DNA of 64,000 nt from Rhodospirillales bacterium (GTDB lineage: Bacteria > Pseudomonadota > Alphaproteobacteria > Micavibrionales > Micavibrionaceae): NCBI GenBank assembly GCA_020638365.1, contig JACKIQ010000003.1, positions 351,004 through 415,003 on the forward strand. Direction: 5' to 3'. Positions 29,026 to 38,221 of the stretch are shown in pieces (positions within the stretch are counted from its first letter, which is position 1; every line of letters starts with the position of its first letter). The notes beneath the pieces were generated by a model. It was not told the origin of the DNA, searched no databases, and saw only the letters and a program-made list of their open reading frames with translations. Made by a program: the position numbers and the translations under genes.

Positions 29026-30507
29026 TCAGGTTTCAATCATGGTTACGATGTGATTCAGAATCTTGCGGTAAACGGCGTCACCGAGAATTACATCTTCTAT
29101 GCCGTTGTCGACGTTCGGGTTGTCGTTGACCTCGATGACGACGACACGCCCGTCTTCAAGTTGTTTTATGTCCACCCCATACAGGCTGTTGCCGATGGGT
29201 TTCGTGGCCGCCAGCGCCAGCTTGACAATTTCTTCGGGAACATCTTCGAGGGGAACGGCCTCGGTCTTGCCTTCCCTTTTTTTCTTGCTTTTGGCCTCGC
29301 TGTTGTAAACCTGCCAGTGATTTTCGGCCATGTAGTATTTGGACGCGAAAAGCGGCTTATTGCCCAGAACGCCGATTCTCCAGTCGTAGGTAGAGGGGAC
29401 GAACTCCTGACACAGGATTAGGTCCGATTTCTGGAATATTTCCGTGGATTTTTCCTTCAAAGCTTCCAGATTTTCGACCTTGGTTACTCCGCGCGAAAAA
29501 GAACTGTCCGGGATTTTGAGAACCATCGGAAAGGACAAGTCACCGGGGAGGCCCTTTATATTTGTTCTTTCAAGGATCAGGGTTCTGGGCGTAGGGATTT
29601 TAAGGGTTTCCAGAAGCTCCTTGAGATAGACCTTGTTACAGCACCGGATAATCGAGGACGTATCGTCTATGCAGGGAATGTTTTCCTGTTCGGCCTTGTA
29701 AGCAAAGCGGTACGTATGATTGTTTATTGCGGTCGTTTCACGGATGAAGAGGGCATCGAATTCAAGCAGGGTCGAGAAGTCCTGCTTCGTAACAAGCTCG
29801 ACAGCCAGCCCCATTTTCTTACCAACACTGATAAACTTATTCAGCGCAACCTTGTTTGACGGCGCGTGTTTTTCGTTCGGATCGTGCAGTATCGCTATCC
29901 AGTACTTCTCAGGCTTTTTGCTTCGAGCGTTTCTCCACGCAGATCCTGTAAACTTGGCCAAGGATTTATGAAAAGGTTTTACCTGCGGATCGGTGAGGGT
30001 GGCGAAGGAGGGCGTGTCTATCTTGCCAATTACCCATTTTCCGGGCGGGGCGCATTTTACCTCGAAAGAAATTAACGGGAACCGGAACAGATCGAACAGG
30101 CGGCTTGATACCGCTTCCAGTCCGGGATCGTCGTGACGTCCGAAAAAGCTGGTGTAGGTCCGAGTCAGCGGTTCTTCAAAGGCCGCCTTGAAATTTTTCT
30201 GGAGCAGGGCATTGAGTTCCGGAAGCGCGAATTCATAATGACGTTTCCATGCGAGAGCCAGAATGTTTGAAACGCTGGGTATACAGGGAAGGCCGCGCGC
30301 TTCCGCCAACAAGGAGACGTAGTACCCTTTTCCCATATACTCGTAATTGTTTGAAATATTGATGATTTTGGGGCGTACCTTTGAGGTATAACCGGAAAAT
30401 TTCGCGTTAATGAAATCCTTGGTCGTCATGACAAGCAGGTCATCCGTTTTCTGGAAAAAGGCCGGTTTGTCGGTGATCAGGATATATTTTACTTGGCTTA
30501 CATTCAT
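29026..30507 (-). CDS. RimK-like ATP-grasp ligase with RLAN N-terminal domain
   Basis: A 493-residue ATP-grasp enzyme. The N-terminal third (about 1-150, YILITDKPAFF, TSKVRPKIINISNNYEYMGKG in part) matches the RimK-like ATP-grasp N-terminal type, and the C-terminal two-thirds has a RimK fold (GDLSFPMVLKIPDSSFSRGV, DWRIGVLGNKPLFAS, VVVIEVNDNPNVDNGIED as the metal site). It likely joins an amino acid or peptide amine to a carboxylate using ATP. The start at 30507 overlaps the GNAT gene stop (ATGA), so the two are coupled. Product unknown. Confidence 0.88.
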   Translation of the reverse strand: MNVSQVKYILITDKPAFFQKTDDLLVMTTKDFINAKFSGYTSKVRPKIINISNNYEYMGKGYYVSLLAEARGLPCIPSVSNILALAWKRHYEFALPELNALLQKNFKAAFEEPLTRTYTSFFGRHDDPGLEAVSSRLFDLFRFPLISFEVKCAPPGKWVIGKIDTPSFATLTDPQVKPFHKSLAKFTGSAWRNARSKKPEKYWIAILHDPNEKHAPSNKVALNKFISVGKKMGLAVELVTKQDFSTLLEFDALFIRETTAINNHTYRFAYKAEQENIPCIDDTSSIIRCCNKVYLKELLETLKIPTPRTLILERTNIKGLPGDLSFPMVLKIPDSSFSRGVTKVENLEALKEKSTEIFQKSDLILCQEFVPSTYDWRIGVLGNKPLFASKYYMAENHWQVYNSEAKSKKKREGKTEAVPLEDVPEEIVKLALAATKPIGNSLYGVDIKQLEDGRVVVIEVNDNPNVDNGIEDVILGDAVYRKILNHIVTMIET

Positions 30508-30959
30508 AAGAATATTTTTTTCATCTTTATGCAGGCGCACCGATCAGGATAATAATCCGGCACGAGTCTTTCCTCGCTATAACCGCTTTTCAGGTAGCGT
30601 TCCAGAAGCTTTTTGTTGTCTTCGCGGATTTCGAGGCTCATTGCCGGATATTTTTTCCGCGCTTGTGCTTCCACCTCTTCGAAAAGCTTCTTTCCGATTT
30701 CCTTTCCCTGAAAGGCCGGGGAGACCGCCAAAGAGTAAAAGTGCGCCTTGTCCCAGTTCTTGCGGAACAAAAGGGTTCCGTATCCGCATATTTCCTTTCC
30801 GCAGAGGGCGACCCATGTTTCGGCATTGGCTTTCGTCAGGAGGTAGCGGAACTGGCGCCCGGATATCCGGTGATATATAGCCGGGTCGAATGCAGAAAGC
30901 TCCAATTCCGTCAGAGCTTTTGCGTCTTTGATCGTTGCTTTTCTGAGCGTGATATCCAT
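30504..30959 (-). CDS. GNAT N-acetyltransferase
   Basis: A 151-residue acetyltransferase. The acetyl-CoA loop is FQGKEIGKKLFEEVE (Q-x-x-x-I/G-x-G variant) preceded by YSLAVSPAF, and motif B is LEIREDNKKLLERYLKSGY. The end is coupled by ATGA to the RimK-like ligase, so an acetyl group may cap or precede the ligation. The pairing of GNAT with ATP-grasp ligases is a known theme in amide-linked metabolite synthesis. Substrate unknown. Confidence 0.9.
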   Translation of the reverse strand: MDITLRKATIKDAKALTELELSAFDPAIYHRISGRQFRYLLTKANAETWVALCGKEICGYGTLLFRKNWDKAHFYSLAVSPAFQGKEIGKKLFEEVEAQARKKYPAMSLEIREDNKKLLERYLKSGYSEERLVPDYYPDRCACIKMKKIFL

Positions 30960-31074
30960 GTTTTTCCAGAGGTGTCCTGATTCGCCCTCTGCATCAAGCC
31001 AATTAGGGTATTTGAAAATACGGGAGCGTGGTAGAGTATTTTTTCAGGATTTTAATTTTTTCGGGGGAATTAAG

Positions 31075-32586
31075 ATGACACAAGAACAGGAGATTTTTGC
31101 CGCGCTGGGGCTGGACCGGAAGGCGCTTTCGGGGGGTGACCTTGAGGTGTTTTCGCCCATCGACGGGGCGAAAATTGCAGCGGTGAAAATGCATAGCGCG
31201 AAGGATGCGGAAAAGATTATCGCGAAGTCGGTGAAGGCGTTCGAGGCGTGGCGCAGCGTCCCGGCCCCGCGGCGCGGCGAGCTGGTGCGGATTTACGGCG
31301 AAATTCTGCGCGAAAATAAAGAGGCGCTGGGTCAGCTGGTCACCCTTGAATGCGGAAAGATTTTGCAGGAGGGGCTGGGCGAAGTGCAGGAGATGATTGA
31401 TATCTGCGATTTTGCTGTGGGTTTGAGCCGTCAGCTTTACGGGTTGACGATTACGTCCGAGCGTCCCGCGCACAAGATGCGCGAAATCTGGCATCCCGCG
31501 GGGCCGGTGGGGATTATCAGCGCGTTTAATTTCCCGGTTGCGGTGTGGGCGTGGAACGCGGCGCTGGCGCTGGTGTGCGGGGACAGTGTTATCTGGAAAC
31601 CTTCGGAGAAAACGCCTGTGACCGCGCTGGCGTGTCAGGCCTTGTTCCTTCAGGCGTGCAAACGGTTCGGCACCGATGCGCCGGACGGGCTTTCGCAGCT
31701 TTTGATCGGGGATCGGGAGATCGGCGCGATCATGGTGGATGATCAACGCGTTCCGGTTATCAGCGCGACGGGAAGCTGCGCGATGGGGCGCATTGTCGGC
31801 CCCCGTGTGGCGCAGCGTTTCGGGCGCAGCATTCTGGAGTTGGGCGGGAATAACGCGATTATCGTTGCGCCGTCTGCGGACCTTGATCTGGCGTTTCAGG
31901 GCATCGTGTTCGGCGCGGTCGGGACGGCAGGGCAACGCTGCACCACCACGCGGCGGGTTTTTGTGCACAAATCCATCTACGCCAAATTCGTCGGACGTTT
32001 AAAGAAAGCCTACGGCAAGCTTTCGATCGGTAACCCGCTGGAGGCGGGGACGCTGGTCGGGCCGCTGATCGATAAACAGGCTTATGAGAATATGGAGAAG
32101 GCGCTGAAAGCCGCGAAGAAACATGGCGGGGTGGTCACAGGCGGCGGGCGTGCGCTGGCGAAGCAATACCCGAAGGGCTACTACGTCAATCCGGCGCTGG
32201 TCGAGATGAAGGGGAAGGTCGATAACGTGCATGAGGAAACGTTTGCGCCGATCCTCTATGTGTTTTCGTATACGGATATTAAGGACGCGATTGCGCGGCA
32301 GAATGCGGTGCCGCAGGGCTTATCGTCGGCGATTTTCACGAACGATCTGCGCGAGGCGGAAGTGTTTACCTGCGAGGCGGGGAGCGATTGCGGAATTGCG
32401 AATGTGAATATCGGGACGAGCGGGGCGGAGATTGGCGGTGCGTTCGGCGGGGAGAAGGAAACGGGCGGCGGACGCGAGAGCGGGTCGGATTCGTGGAAGG
32501 CCTATATGCGGCGCGTGACCTCGACCGTGAATTATTCCGACAAGCTGCCGCTGGCGCAGGGGATTGCGTTTAACGTGGGGGATTAG
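31075..32586 (+). CDS. amaB: Aldehyde dehydrogenase, ALDH7 family (aminoadipate semialdehyde type)
   Basis: A 503-residue NAD-dependent dehydrogenase. Glu255 in LELGGNN and catalytic Cys289 in AGQRCTTTRR are present. Features of the ALDH7/antiquitin group are seen (GTSGAEIGGAFGGEKETGGGRESGSDSWK and the RQLYGLTI segment). The family oxidises aminoadipate semialdehyde in lysine breakdown. I start at 31075, where GGGGGAATTA provides a binding site, not at the 30928 open-frame start. The next gene begins at TTG two bases past the stop. The lysine role is by homology. Confidence 0.9.
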   Translation: MTQEQEIFAALGLDRKALSGGDLEVFSPIDGAKIAAVKMHSAKDAEKIIAKSVKAFEAWRSVPAPRRGELVRIYGEILRENKEALGQLVTLECGKILQEGLGEVQEMIDICDFAVGLSRQLYGLTITSERPAHKMREIWHPAGPVGIISAFNFPVAVWAWNAALALVCGDSVIWKPSEKTPVTALACQALFLQACKRFGTDAPDGLSQLLIGDREIGAIMVDDQRVPVISATGSCAMGRIVGPRVAQRFGRSILELGGNNAIIVAPSADLDLAFQGIVFGAVGTAGQRCTTTRRVFVHKSIYAKFVGRLKKAYGKLSIGNPLEAGTLVGPLIDKQAYENMEKALKAAKKHGGVVTGGGRALAKQYPKGYYVNPALVEMKGKVDNVHEETFAPILYVFSYTDIKDAIARQNAVPQGLSSAIFTNDLREAEVFTCEAGSDCGIANVNIGTSGAEIGGAFGGEKETGGGRESGSDSWKAYMRRVTSTVNYSDKLPLAQGIAFNVGD

Positions 32587-32587
32587 G

Positions 32588-33088
32588 TTGGCGGAGGCGA
32601 AGAAAGACAAGCTCAAAGTTTATGAAATCGCTATTTTCTTGGCGTTTTTCTGCGCCTGTTATCTTTTTTCTGCACCTTATAGAGAAAAGTTGTTTTTGAG
32701 GGAAATCACCGCTGACGAACTTCGTCAAATGAGCGCACAAGAATACATGAATATGATGTTCTGGACATCCAAGCTTACGGTATCAGATGTTTTGTATGAC
32801 TGGCCGCACAAGGAAGACATTCCATATCTCCTAAGCCGGGTTAATAGCTATATTTATTCTGGAGCGACCTCATGTGAAAATTCAGAATCATTTGCGGAGC
32901 TTGCAGATTCCATAAGAATGTTCGGATACGATTATGGAACAACTGAAAGCATTGCAGCACTATTTCTCTTGAAAGCGATAAAAGACAAAAAATTTGAAGG
33001 ATATTGGAAGAGCTATCCATATGACGAAGATGAAATCATCGCGTGGGCGCGGGCGGAGATGGAGAATATGCGGGAGGCCGGGGAGTGA
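32588..33088 (+). CDS. Membrane-anchored repeat protein, first of three paralogues
   Basis: An unrecognised 166-residue protein. A single membrane segment (about 12-30, EIAIFLAFFCACYLF) leads to one copy of a ~120-residue module: ITADELRQMSAQEYMNMM, then DWPHKEDIPYLLSRV, a Tyr/Ser-rich loop, TESIAALFLLKAI and the end DEDEIIAWARAEM. The TTG start at 32588 has GGGGG about 6 bases upstream. An earlier TTG at 32564 would overlap amaB. Its last bases overlap the next gene's ATG. With the next two genes it forms a cassette of five related modules. Function unknown. Confidence 0.8.
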   Translation: MAEAKKDKLKVYEIAIFLAFFCACYLFSAPYREKLFLREITADELRQMSAQEYMNMMFWTSKLTVSDVLYDWPHKEDIPYLLSRVNSYIYSGATSCENSESFAELADSIRMFGYDYGTTESIAALFLLKAIKDKKFEGYWKSYPYDEDEIIAWARAEMENMREAGE

Positions 33089-33602
33089 TGCGCGATCAGG
33101 AAGAAGACAGAACTATCAAGGATGTCTTGTCTATTCTTGAGTTTCTTCAATGGGGGGCGAACCTTCTGGCCCTGTTTGGCGTATCGTTGGGATTATATTT
33201 CTGGCTGTCCTATAACCCTCAGGTTCTTTATGGCCGTACACTTGACAAGGATGAACTGCTCCGGATGAGCGTTCGCGAATATATCGGGCTAATGCAGGAA
33301 ACGTCGGTTATGGGGATTCCCGAGACCGTCGAAGGGTGGCCCCGGAAAAAAGATATACCGTATCTTTTTATCCTGACTGAGCGGTCGCACTATGCAGGAT
33401 CGACCATTTCTCTTTCCGAGGATGAGTTTCCCCGCAGCGGGTTTGAATCCACCGTGGGGATTACGGCGGTTATCTTGCTTAAGGCGATTAAAGAGGGTGC
33501 GCTGCATCCTTATATGGGTCACCAATATCCTCCGGACAAAGACGAAATTATCGCTTGGGCGCGGGCGGAGATGAAGGAGATGCGGGAGGCCGGGGAGTGA
33601 TG
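33029..33602 (+). repeat. Direct repeat around consecutive stop-start junctions
   Basis: The 62 bases 33029-33090 and 33541-33602 match at 56 positions, each ending with the same GGAGTGATG stop-start overlap. The period is 512 bases, equal to one gene. This supports tandem gene duplication or ongoing exchange. A shorter related stretch lies near 34018. Confidence 0.85.
33088..33600 (+). CDS. Membrane-anchored repeat protein, second paralogue
   Basis: A 170-residue unknown protein, paralogous to its neighbours. One N-terminal membrane segment (about 21-40, LLALFGVSLGLYFWLSY) is followed by one module: LDKDELLRMSVREYIGLMQETSV, WPRKKDIPYLF, YAGSTISLS, STVGITAVILLKAI and DKDEIIAWARAEM. The 62 bases around its stop closely repeat those around the previous gene's stop. 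TGATG overlap links it to the genes on both sides, so the three should be co-translated. Confidence 0.8.
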   Translation: MRDQEEDRTIKDVLSILEFLQWGANLLALFGVSLGLYFWLSYNPQVLYGRTLDKDELLRMSVREYIGLMQETSVMGIPETVEGWPRKKDIPYLFILTERSHYAGSTISLSEDEFPRSGFESTVGITAVILLKAIKEGALHPYMGHQYPPDKDEIIAWARAEMKEMREAGE

Positions 33603-34862
33603 CAATTTTTTCAGGTCCTGATGGTGTTTTTTACACTGTCGTATTATGGCGGGGAACCTGGCCCAAGCCGCGGGTGGGACTGGTGGAGAACTGTCAAGAC
33701 TGACGAGCTTCTTGTAATGAGCGCAAAGGACGTGCTCGACGAGATGAAACACACAAACCTTTTTACTGTCTGTACTCCTTCGGGTTTTGGGACTAAGCAA
33801 GTGGATTGGCCGAAAAAGGAGGATATTCCCTATCTTTTGAGTGTGGTCGAGAGCAAGGAGCCAGCAGGGATCTTTTTCAGTTGCTACCTATCGATCTGGC
33901 CTGACGATGAGGATACGATTTCTACTGTAGGGGATGCGGCTTTAGTCTTGTTGTATGCGCGTATGAACGGCGGGTACACGGTTAGTCTAAACAGTTATTC
34001 TATTCCAGAAAACAAAGATGAAATCATCGCATGGGCGCGGGCGGAAGCGGCGAAGATACTTTTCGCTGAGCAGGTTCTTCCTGCCCGCTCAATCAGTAAG
34101 GAAGAACTAACGAAAATGAGCGCTAAGGAATATATAGGCATGATGCGGCAGACTTCTGTTCTGGCCGTTCCTACAAATATCTCTTTTTGGCCAAAAATCG
34201 AAGATATTCCTTATCTTTTGATGCTCACCGAAAGTAATCAATATGCCGGATCGACGATCAGCACTTTTGACGATCTGAACGCTGTCAGGGACTATGAATC
34301 GACGGTCGGTATCACCGCCGTTATTTTGTTGAGGGCGATTACGGAAGGCGAATTTAACCCCTACATGACGAAACAGTATCCGGCGGATAAAGATGAAATC
34401 ATAGCGCGCGCCATGGAAGTGGTTAAAACCGGGGAACTCACATTTTCGCCGCTTGTCGGAAACGCCTCATTCCATCAGGATGAAATTCTCAGGATGACAG
34501 CGCGTGAGATCATCGAGGAATTGAAAAAAACGGATATCCTGACATTATGCTCACGCGAACAGGGCGATTTTATGATTCAGAATTGGCCAAAGAGGGAGGA
34601 TATCCCTTACTTGCTGAGCGTATCCGAAAGTAAAGAGCGATCCGGTGTTTTTTACTGGTGTTATTTTTCATTCATTCCTTTTGACGAATCCTCTACGGTT
34701 GGCGATACCGCACTCCTGCTGTTAAACGCGATTAAATCAGGCGGGTTTGATATGCGGTATCTGCCTAAACCCGAAAAGCCAGAGGAGTTGCTCGTCTGGG
34801 CGCGGGGGGAGGTTGTGAAGATGCAGGCCGAAAATTCCCAAGGGGCATTTGTAACCCCTTAA
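33600..34862 (+). CDS. Three-module repeat protein, third paralogue
   Basis: A 420-residue unknown protein. A short N-terminal hydrophobic stretch (1-15) precedes three modules at about 31-150, 158-280 and 290-415. The middle module resembles those of the two preceding genes (SAKEYIGMMRQTSV, YAGSTIST, STVGITAVILLRAI). The first and third form a second subtype with CxYxS…STVGDTALLLL and a cysteine near SCYLS/WCYFS. All keep the DIPYLL core and the DEII/ELL-x-WARxE end. Start at 33600 by TGATG overlap. Probably an expanded copy of the same family. Confidence 0.8.
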   Translation: MQFFQVLMVFFTLSYYGGEPGPSRGWDWWRTVKTDELLVMSAKDVLDEMKHTNLFTVCTPSGFGTKQVDWPKKEDIPYLLSVVESKEPAGIFFSCYLSIWPDDEDTISTVGDAALVLLYARMNGGYTVSLNSYSIPENKDEIIAWARAEAAKILFAEQVLPARSISKEELTKMSAKEYIGMMRQTSVLAVPTNISFWPKIEDIPYLLMLTESNQYAGSTISTFDDLNAVRDYESTVGITAVILLRAITEGEFNPYMTKQYPADKDEIIARAMEVVKTGELTFSPLVGNASFHQDEILRMTAREIIEELKKTDILTLCSREQGDFMIQNWPKREDIPYLLSVSESKERSGVFYWCYFSFIPFDESSTVGDTALLLLNAIKSGGFDMRYLPKPEKPEELLVWARGEVVKMQAENSQGAFVTP

Positions 34863-34910
34863 AGGAGCGGTCGAATAGGGTGTGACGATTTTTCAACAGG
34901 AATGCCCGCC

Positions 34911-35597
34911 ATGTTCAAAACACTTCTCAAAAATTTTTTTCTTATCGCTTTGTTTGCCGCAGTGCCCTTGATGGGGGCGCACGGGGCCGAGACGGCTGCA
35001 CCGGATTCCGCTCCGGCGCAGGCGCACAGCGAGGTCACGGTGGGGAGCGCCGCGCCGATTTTCGTTCTGCCGGATGTGCGGGGCGGAGAGGTTTCGCTGC
35101 CGGGGCTTTTGACCGAAGGGCCGGTGGTTCTGAGTTTTTATCGAGGGAGCTGGTGCCCTTATTGCAACGATCAGCTTTACGGGTTTCAGGAAGTCCTTCC
35201 CGAGATTGAGAAGCTTGGCGCAAAGCTTGTGGCCGTTTCACCGGAATTACCGGAGAGCGCGATGGATATGGCGCTGAAAAAGCAGCTGACTTTTCACGTG
35301 CTTCATGACCAGAATAACGCGATTGCGCGGACCTACGGTCTGATCTGGCCGGTGCCTGACGATAAGCGGGCATGGCTGGACGGGAAGCTGAAGGAAAAGC
35401 ACGGCAAGAATTTAGCGGAATTTAACGGGATCGAGACTTACGAGTTGCCGATTCCCGCGACGTTCGTGATTAATTCGGACGGAACCATCGTTTATCTGTT
35501 CAAAGACCCGGATTACACGAAGCGGGCGGATAACAAGGATATTCTCGCGGCGCTGAAAACGCTTTCCGAGGCGGGGGAATCCAAGAAAACGAAGTGA
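34911..35597 (+). CDS. Peroxiredoxin-like AhpC/TSA family protein, exported
   Basis: A 228-residue thiol peroxidase-like protein with a signal peptide (about 1-26, ending AHGAE). The thioredoxin fold holds Cys82 and Cys85 in YRGSWCPYCNDQL, that is, a CxxC in place of the single peroxidatic Cys of classical TSA proteins, as in other bacterioferritin-comigratory-like or thioredoxin-like peroxiredoxins. Start chosen at 34911, where AGGA sits 8 bases upstream of ATG. An alternative ATG is at 34902. A periplasmic peroxide-removing or disulfide role is inferred. Confidence 0.85.
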   Translation: MFKTLLKNFFLIALFAAVPLMGAHGAETAAPDSAPAQAHSEVTVGSAAPIFVLPDVRGGEVSLPGLLTEGPVVLSFYRGSWCPYCNDQLYGFQEVLPEIEKLGAKLVAVSPELPESAMDMALKKQLTFHVLHDQNNAIARTYGLIWPVPDDKRAWLDGKLKEKHGKNLAEFNGIETYELPIPATFVINSDGTIVYLFKDPDYTKRADNKDILAALKTLSEAGESKKTK

Positions 35598-35650
35598 AAC
35601 AGGTTCATTTTCTGGTACATTGACTCGATAACGAGACAGGAGAATCGATA

Positions 35651-36391
35651 ATGACCCAGATTAAGGACAGGATAATCTTTATTACCGGCGCGAACCGAGG
35701 CATCGGCAAGGCGCTCGTTAAGGCCGCGCTGGATCATGGCGCGAAGAAAGTCTACGCCTCCGCCCGCGATGCCGCGAAGATCAACGATTTCGGCGATCAG
35801 CGCGTGGTGAAGGTCAAGCTGGATATCAACGACAAGGCGCAGCGCGAAGCCGCCGTCAAACAGGCCGCCGACACGCAGGTGCTGATCAACAATGCCGGCA
35901 TCGCGACGTCAGGCAGCGGCGTTTCCAGCCCGATGGAGGATATCGAGCGCGACATGAAGACCAATTATTTCGGCACGCTGGCTTTTATGCGGGCCTTCCT
36001 GCCCGTTTTGCAGAATAACACGCCCGCGGCGATCGCGAATGTCTGCTCAATCGCTTCGTTCGTGAATTTCCCCTTCTTCGGCGGGTACAGCGCGTCCAAG
36101 GCGGCGCTGTTTTCCATCACGCAGGGCGCGCGGATCGAACTGGCCGGGCAGGGGATCGCTGTTCACAGCATCTGCCCCGGCCCGATCGACACCGACATGG
36201 CCCGCGGGCTCGATATGGAGAAGACCAGCACCGAAGATACGGCGGCGGCAATTATCAAGGCACTGGAAGCCGGAGAAGCCGATATCTTCCCCGACAAGGG
36301 CGGGCGCGAGATGTTCGAACTCTGGTCGAAAAATTACCGCGATCTTGAGGCTTCCGTCGCCGGCATGATGCAGCAGGACGAGGCGGCCTGA
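35651..36391 (+). CDS. SDR family oxidoreductase
   Basis: A 246-residue NAD(P)-dependent short-chain dehydrogenase. The cofactor motif TGANRGIGKAL, the NNAGIATSG segment, and the catalytic Tyr-x-x-x-Lys in YSASKAALFS are intact, with HSICPGPIDTDMARGL after. ACAGGAGAATCG is a good ribosome binding site before 35651. It is full length, unlike the frameshifted SDR at 15.2 kb. Substrate unknown. Confidence 0.92.
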   Translation: MTQIKDRIIFITGANRGIGKALVKAALDHGAKKVYASARDAAKINDFGDQRVVKVKLDINDKAQREAAVKQAADTQVLINNAGIATSGSGVSSPMEDIERDMKTNYFGTLAFMRAFLPVLQNNTPAAIANVCSIASFVNFPFFGGYSASKAALFSITQGARIELAGQGIAVHSICPGPIDTDMARGLDMEKTSTEDTAAAIIKALEAGEADIFPDKGGREMFELWSKNYRDLEASVAGMMQQDEAA

Positions 36392-36441
36392 TCCGGCTGA
36401 ATGTCGGTTTTAATACTGCGAGTTTCCTGCCGCAGCATTTT

Positions 36442-37632
36442 TTATTGAGGTTGCTCCGTTTCTGGCGGACGGGTTTTTTCCGTGAGGTGCTGGACGCCGA
36501 GGGCGAGCAGCGCCAGAGCCAGATAGCCGAGGTTCAAAGGCAGTACGGTCTCGTTGTATAGCTGACCGATGATGCCGCCTGCGACGACCGCCAGCCCGGT
36601 CGAAAGGACGCTGACAAAGGCGGAGGCGGTTCCGGCGATGTGGCCCATCGGTTCGAGGGCGAGGGCGCTCATGTTGCCGAACATCAGGCCGAGGCAGAAG
36701 AAACTCAAGCCGCCGTAGATCAGGAAAACGGGCAGGGAGGCCAAGCCCGAGAGCGACAGGGGAAGGAAAAGCAGCGCAAGGAGCGCCATGGCTTGAAGGG
36801 CCCGGGTGGTGAGGCGGCGCATTCCCAAACGTCCGACCAGCATCGAGTTGGAGAAGAAGGCGGCACCGATAGCGGCGGCGAGCAAGCCGAAATAGAGCGG
36901 GAACCAGTCGCCGACAGTATAGATGTCTTCGAGAATCGGCTGGATCGAATTCAGGTAGGCAATGATCGCGCCGAAGACTGTACCGCTGGCGATTGCATAG
37001 CCTAGCGTAACCGGAGTTTTCAAGCATTCGCCGAAGCCCTGGATCAAGGAAGCTATATCAAGGGGTTTGCGACGTTCGGGCTTCAGGGTTTCTTCAAGGC
37101 GGAAATGGGTCCAGACAAAACCCGCAAGAGCCACTGCGATGTAAAAGAGGAAGATCTCCCGCCAATGCGCGAGCGCCATGATCGCCTTTCCCAGCGCCGG
37201 GGCGATAACCGGCACGAAGATAAAAATCCCCATCACCATCGACATGATGCTCGCCATTTCGCGGCCATGATGTTTATCGCGGATGACGGCCAAGGTCGTT
37301 ATCCTCGGTCCAGCCGCACCGAAGCCTTGCACAAAACGGCCCAAGAGCAGGACAGCCAGAGACTGGGCGGTCCAGGAGATCAGGCAGCCTGTGATGAAAA
37401 GCGCGATCCCGATATTCAGCGCTATTTTGCGGCCCAGCGCATCGGCGAGCTGTCCGTAAAGGGCGTATCCGAGCATCATTCCGGCGAAGAAGATGCCGAT
37501 GATCCATTGCACGTCATTCTGGCGCACGACGTTCAGGTCCGTGCCGATTTGCGACATGGCAGGCAGAAGCGCATCGACCGAGAGGGCGGCCAAGGACGTC
37601 AGGAACGCCATGAGGAAGATGAATTCTCTCAT
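36442..37632 (-). CDS. bcr: MFS drug efflux transporter, Bcr/CflA family
   Basis: A 396-residue transporter with twelve hydrophobic segments. Motifs: DALLPAMSQIGTDLN at the N-terminus, MLGYALYGQLADALGRK (MFS signature A, loop 2-3) and LLGRFVQGFGAAGPR. These fit the Bcr/CflA subfamily of proton-driven drug exporters. The strand is opposite to the SDR and the same as the AHSA1 gene upstream. The substrate is not predictable. Confidence 0.9.
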   Translation of the reverse strand: MREFIFLMAFLTSLAALSVDALLPAMSQIGTDLNVVRQNDVQWIIGIFFAGMMLGYALYGQLADALGRKIALNIGIALFITGCLISWTAQSLAVLLLGRFVQGFGAAGPRITTLAVIRDKHHGREMASIMSMVMGIFIFVPVIAPALGKAIMALAHWREIFLFYIAVALAGFVWTHFRLEETLKPERRKPLDIASLIQGFGECLKTPVTLGYAIASGTVFGAIIAYLNSIQPILEDIYTVGDWFPLYFGLLAAAIGAAFFSNSMLVGRLGMRRLTTRALQAMALLALLFLPLSLSGLASLPVFLIYGGLSFFCLGLMFGNMSALALEPMGHIAGTASAFVSVLSTGLAVVAGGIIGQLYNETVLPLNLGYLALALLALGVQHLTEKTRPPETEQPQ

Positions 37633-37674
37633 TTTTAAGCGGAGACCATGTGCGCGGTTAAACGGAGTTTGAGC

Positions 37675-38151
37675 CTAGATTATTCCGAAGGCTTCTGTGA
37701 AGAGATGTTCTTCGAGATTCTCGAATGCTTCGCTCCAGCCGCCTTTATGAGCCTCAAGAGACTCTTCCGAGAAAAATCCTTCCTGCCTGAAAGTCATTTT
37801 GGTTTGCCCCTCATGCTCTTCGAACGTCACGGTGATAAGGGTCTCTGCACCTTTCACTCCGCCCATATCGTCCCACTGATGTGTGAAAACGATTTTCTCG
37901 TTCGGGATGATCTCCCTGTAAACTCCGCTCAGCCAATGATCGCGTCCATCAGAAGACTGTAAGCAGCATCGGTAAGAGCCGCCCTCGATAATATCTCCCT
38001 CCTGATGGGAAATAGTAAAATCAAAGGGCTTGCACCAGATTTCAAGCTGGTCCGGGTCTGTCCATGCTTCAAAGACGCGCTGCCTTGTGTCGTCTAACAG
38101 CCTTTCAAGTCTCAGTTCAGAATCTTCGGGATTGTTCGCACTTTCGTTCAT
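37675..38151 (-). CDS. AHSA1/SRPBCC domain protein
   Basis: A 158-residue protein of the START-like AHSA1 family. It starts with RLLDDTRQRVFEAWTDPDQLEIWCKP, the family signature, followed by EGGSYRCCL, GVYREIIPNEKIVFTHQWDD and a GWSEAFENLEEHL end. Such proteins bind small hydrophobic ligands or activate chaperones, but the role here is unknown. I choose ATG at 38151. A GTG at 38157 would add two residues. It lies just upstream of the MFS gene. Confidence 0.88.
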   Translation of the reverse strand: MNESANNPEDSELRLERLLDDTRQRVFEAWTDPDQLEIWCKPFDFTISHQEGDIIEGGSYRCCLQSSDGRDHWLSGVYREIIPNEKIVFTHQWDDMGGVKGAETLITVTFEEHEGQTKMTFRQEGFFSEESLEAHKGGWSEAFENLEEHLFTEAFGII

Positions 38152-38221
38152 GGGCACCAGCTTTTAGGGTTAAACCTTCTCATAACATTTTTACGGCTTT
38201 TATCTTATGTCAATCTGCCAA

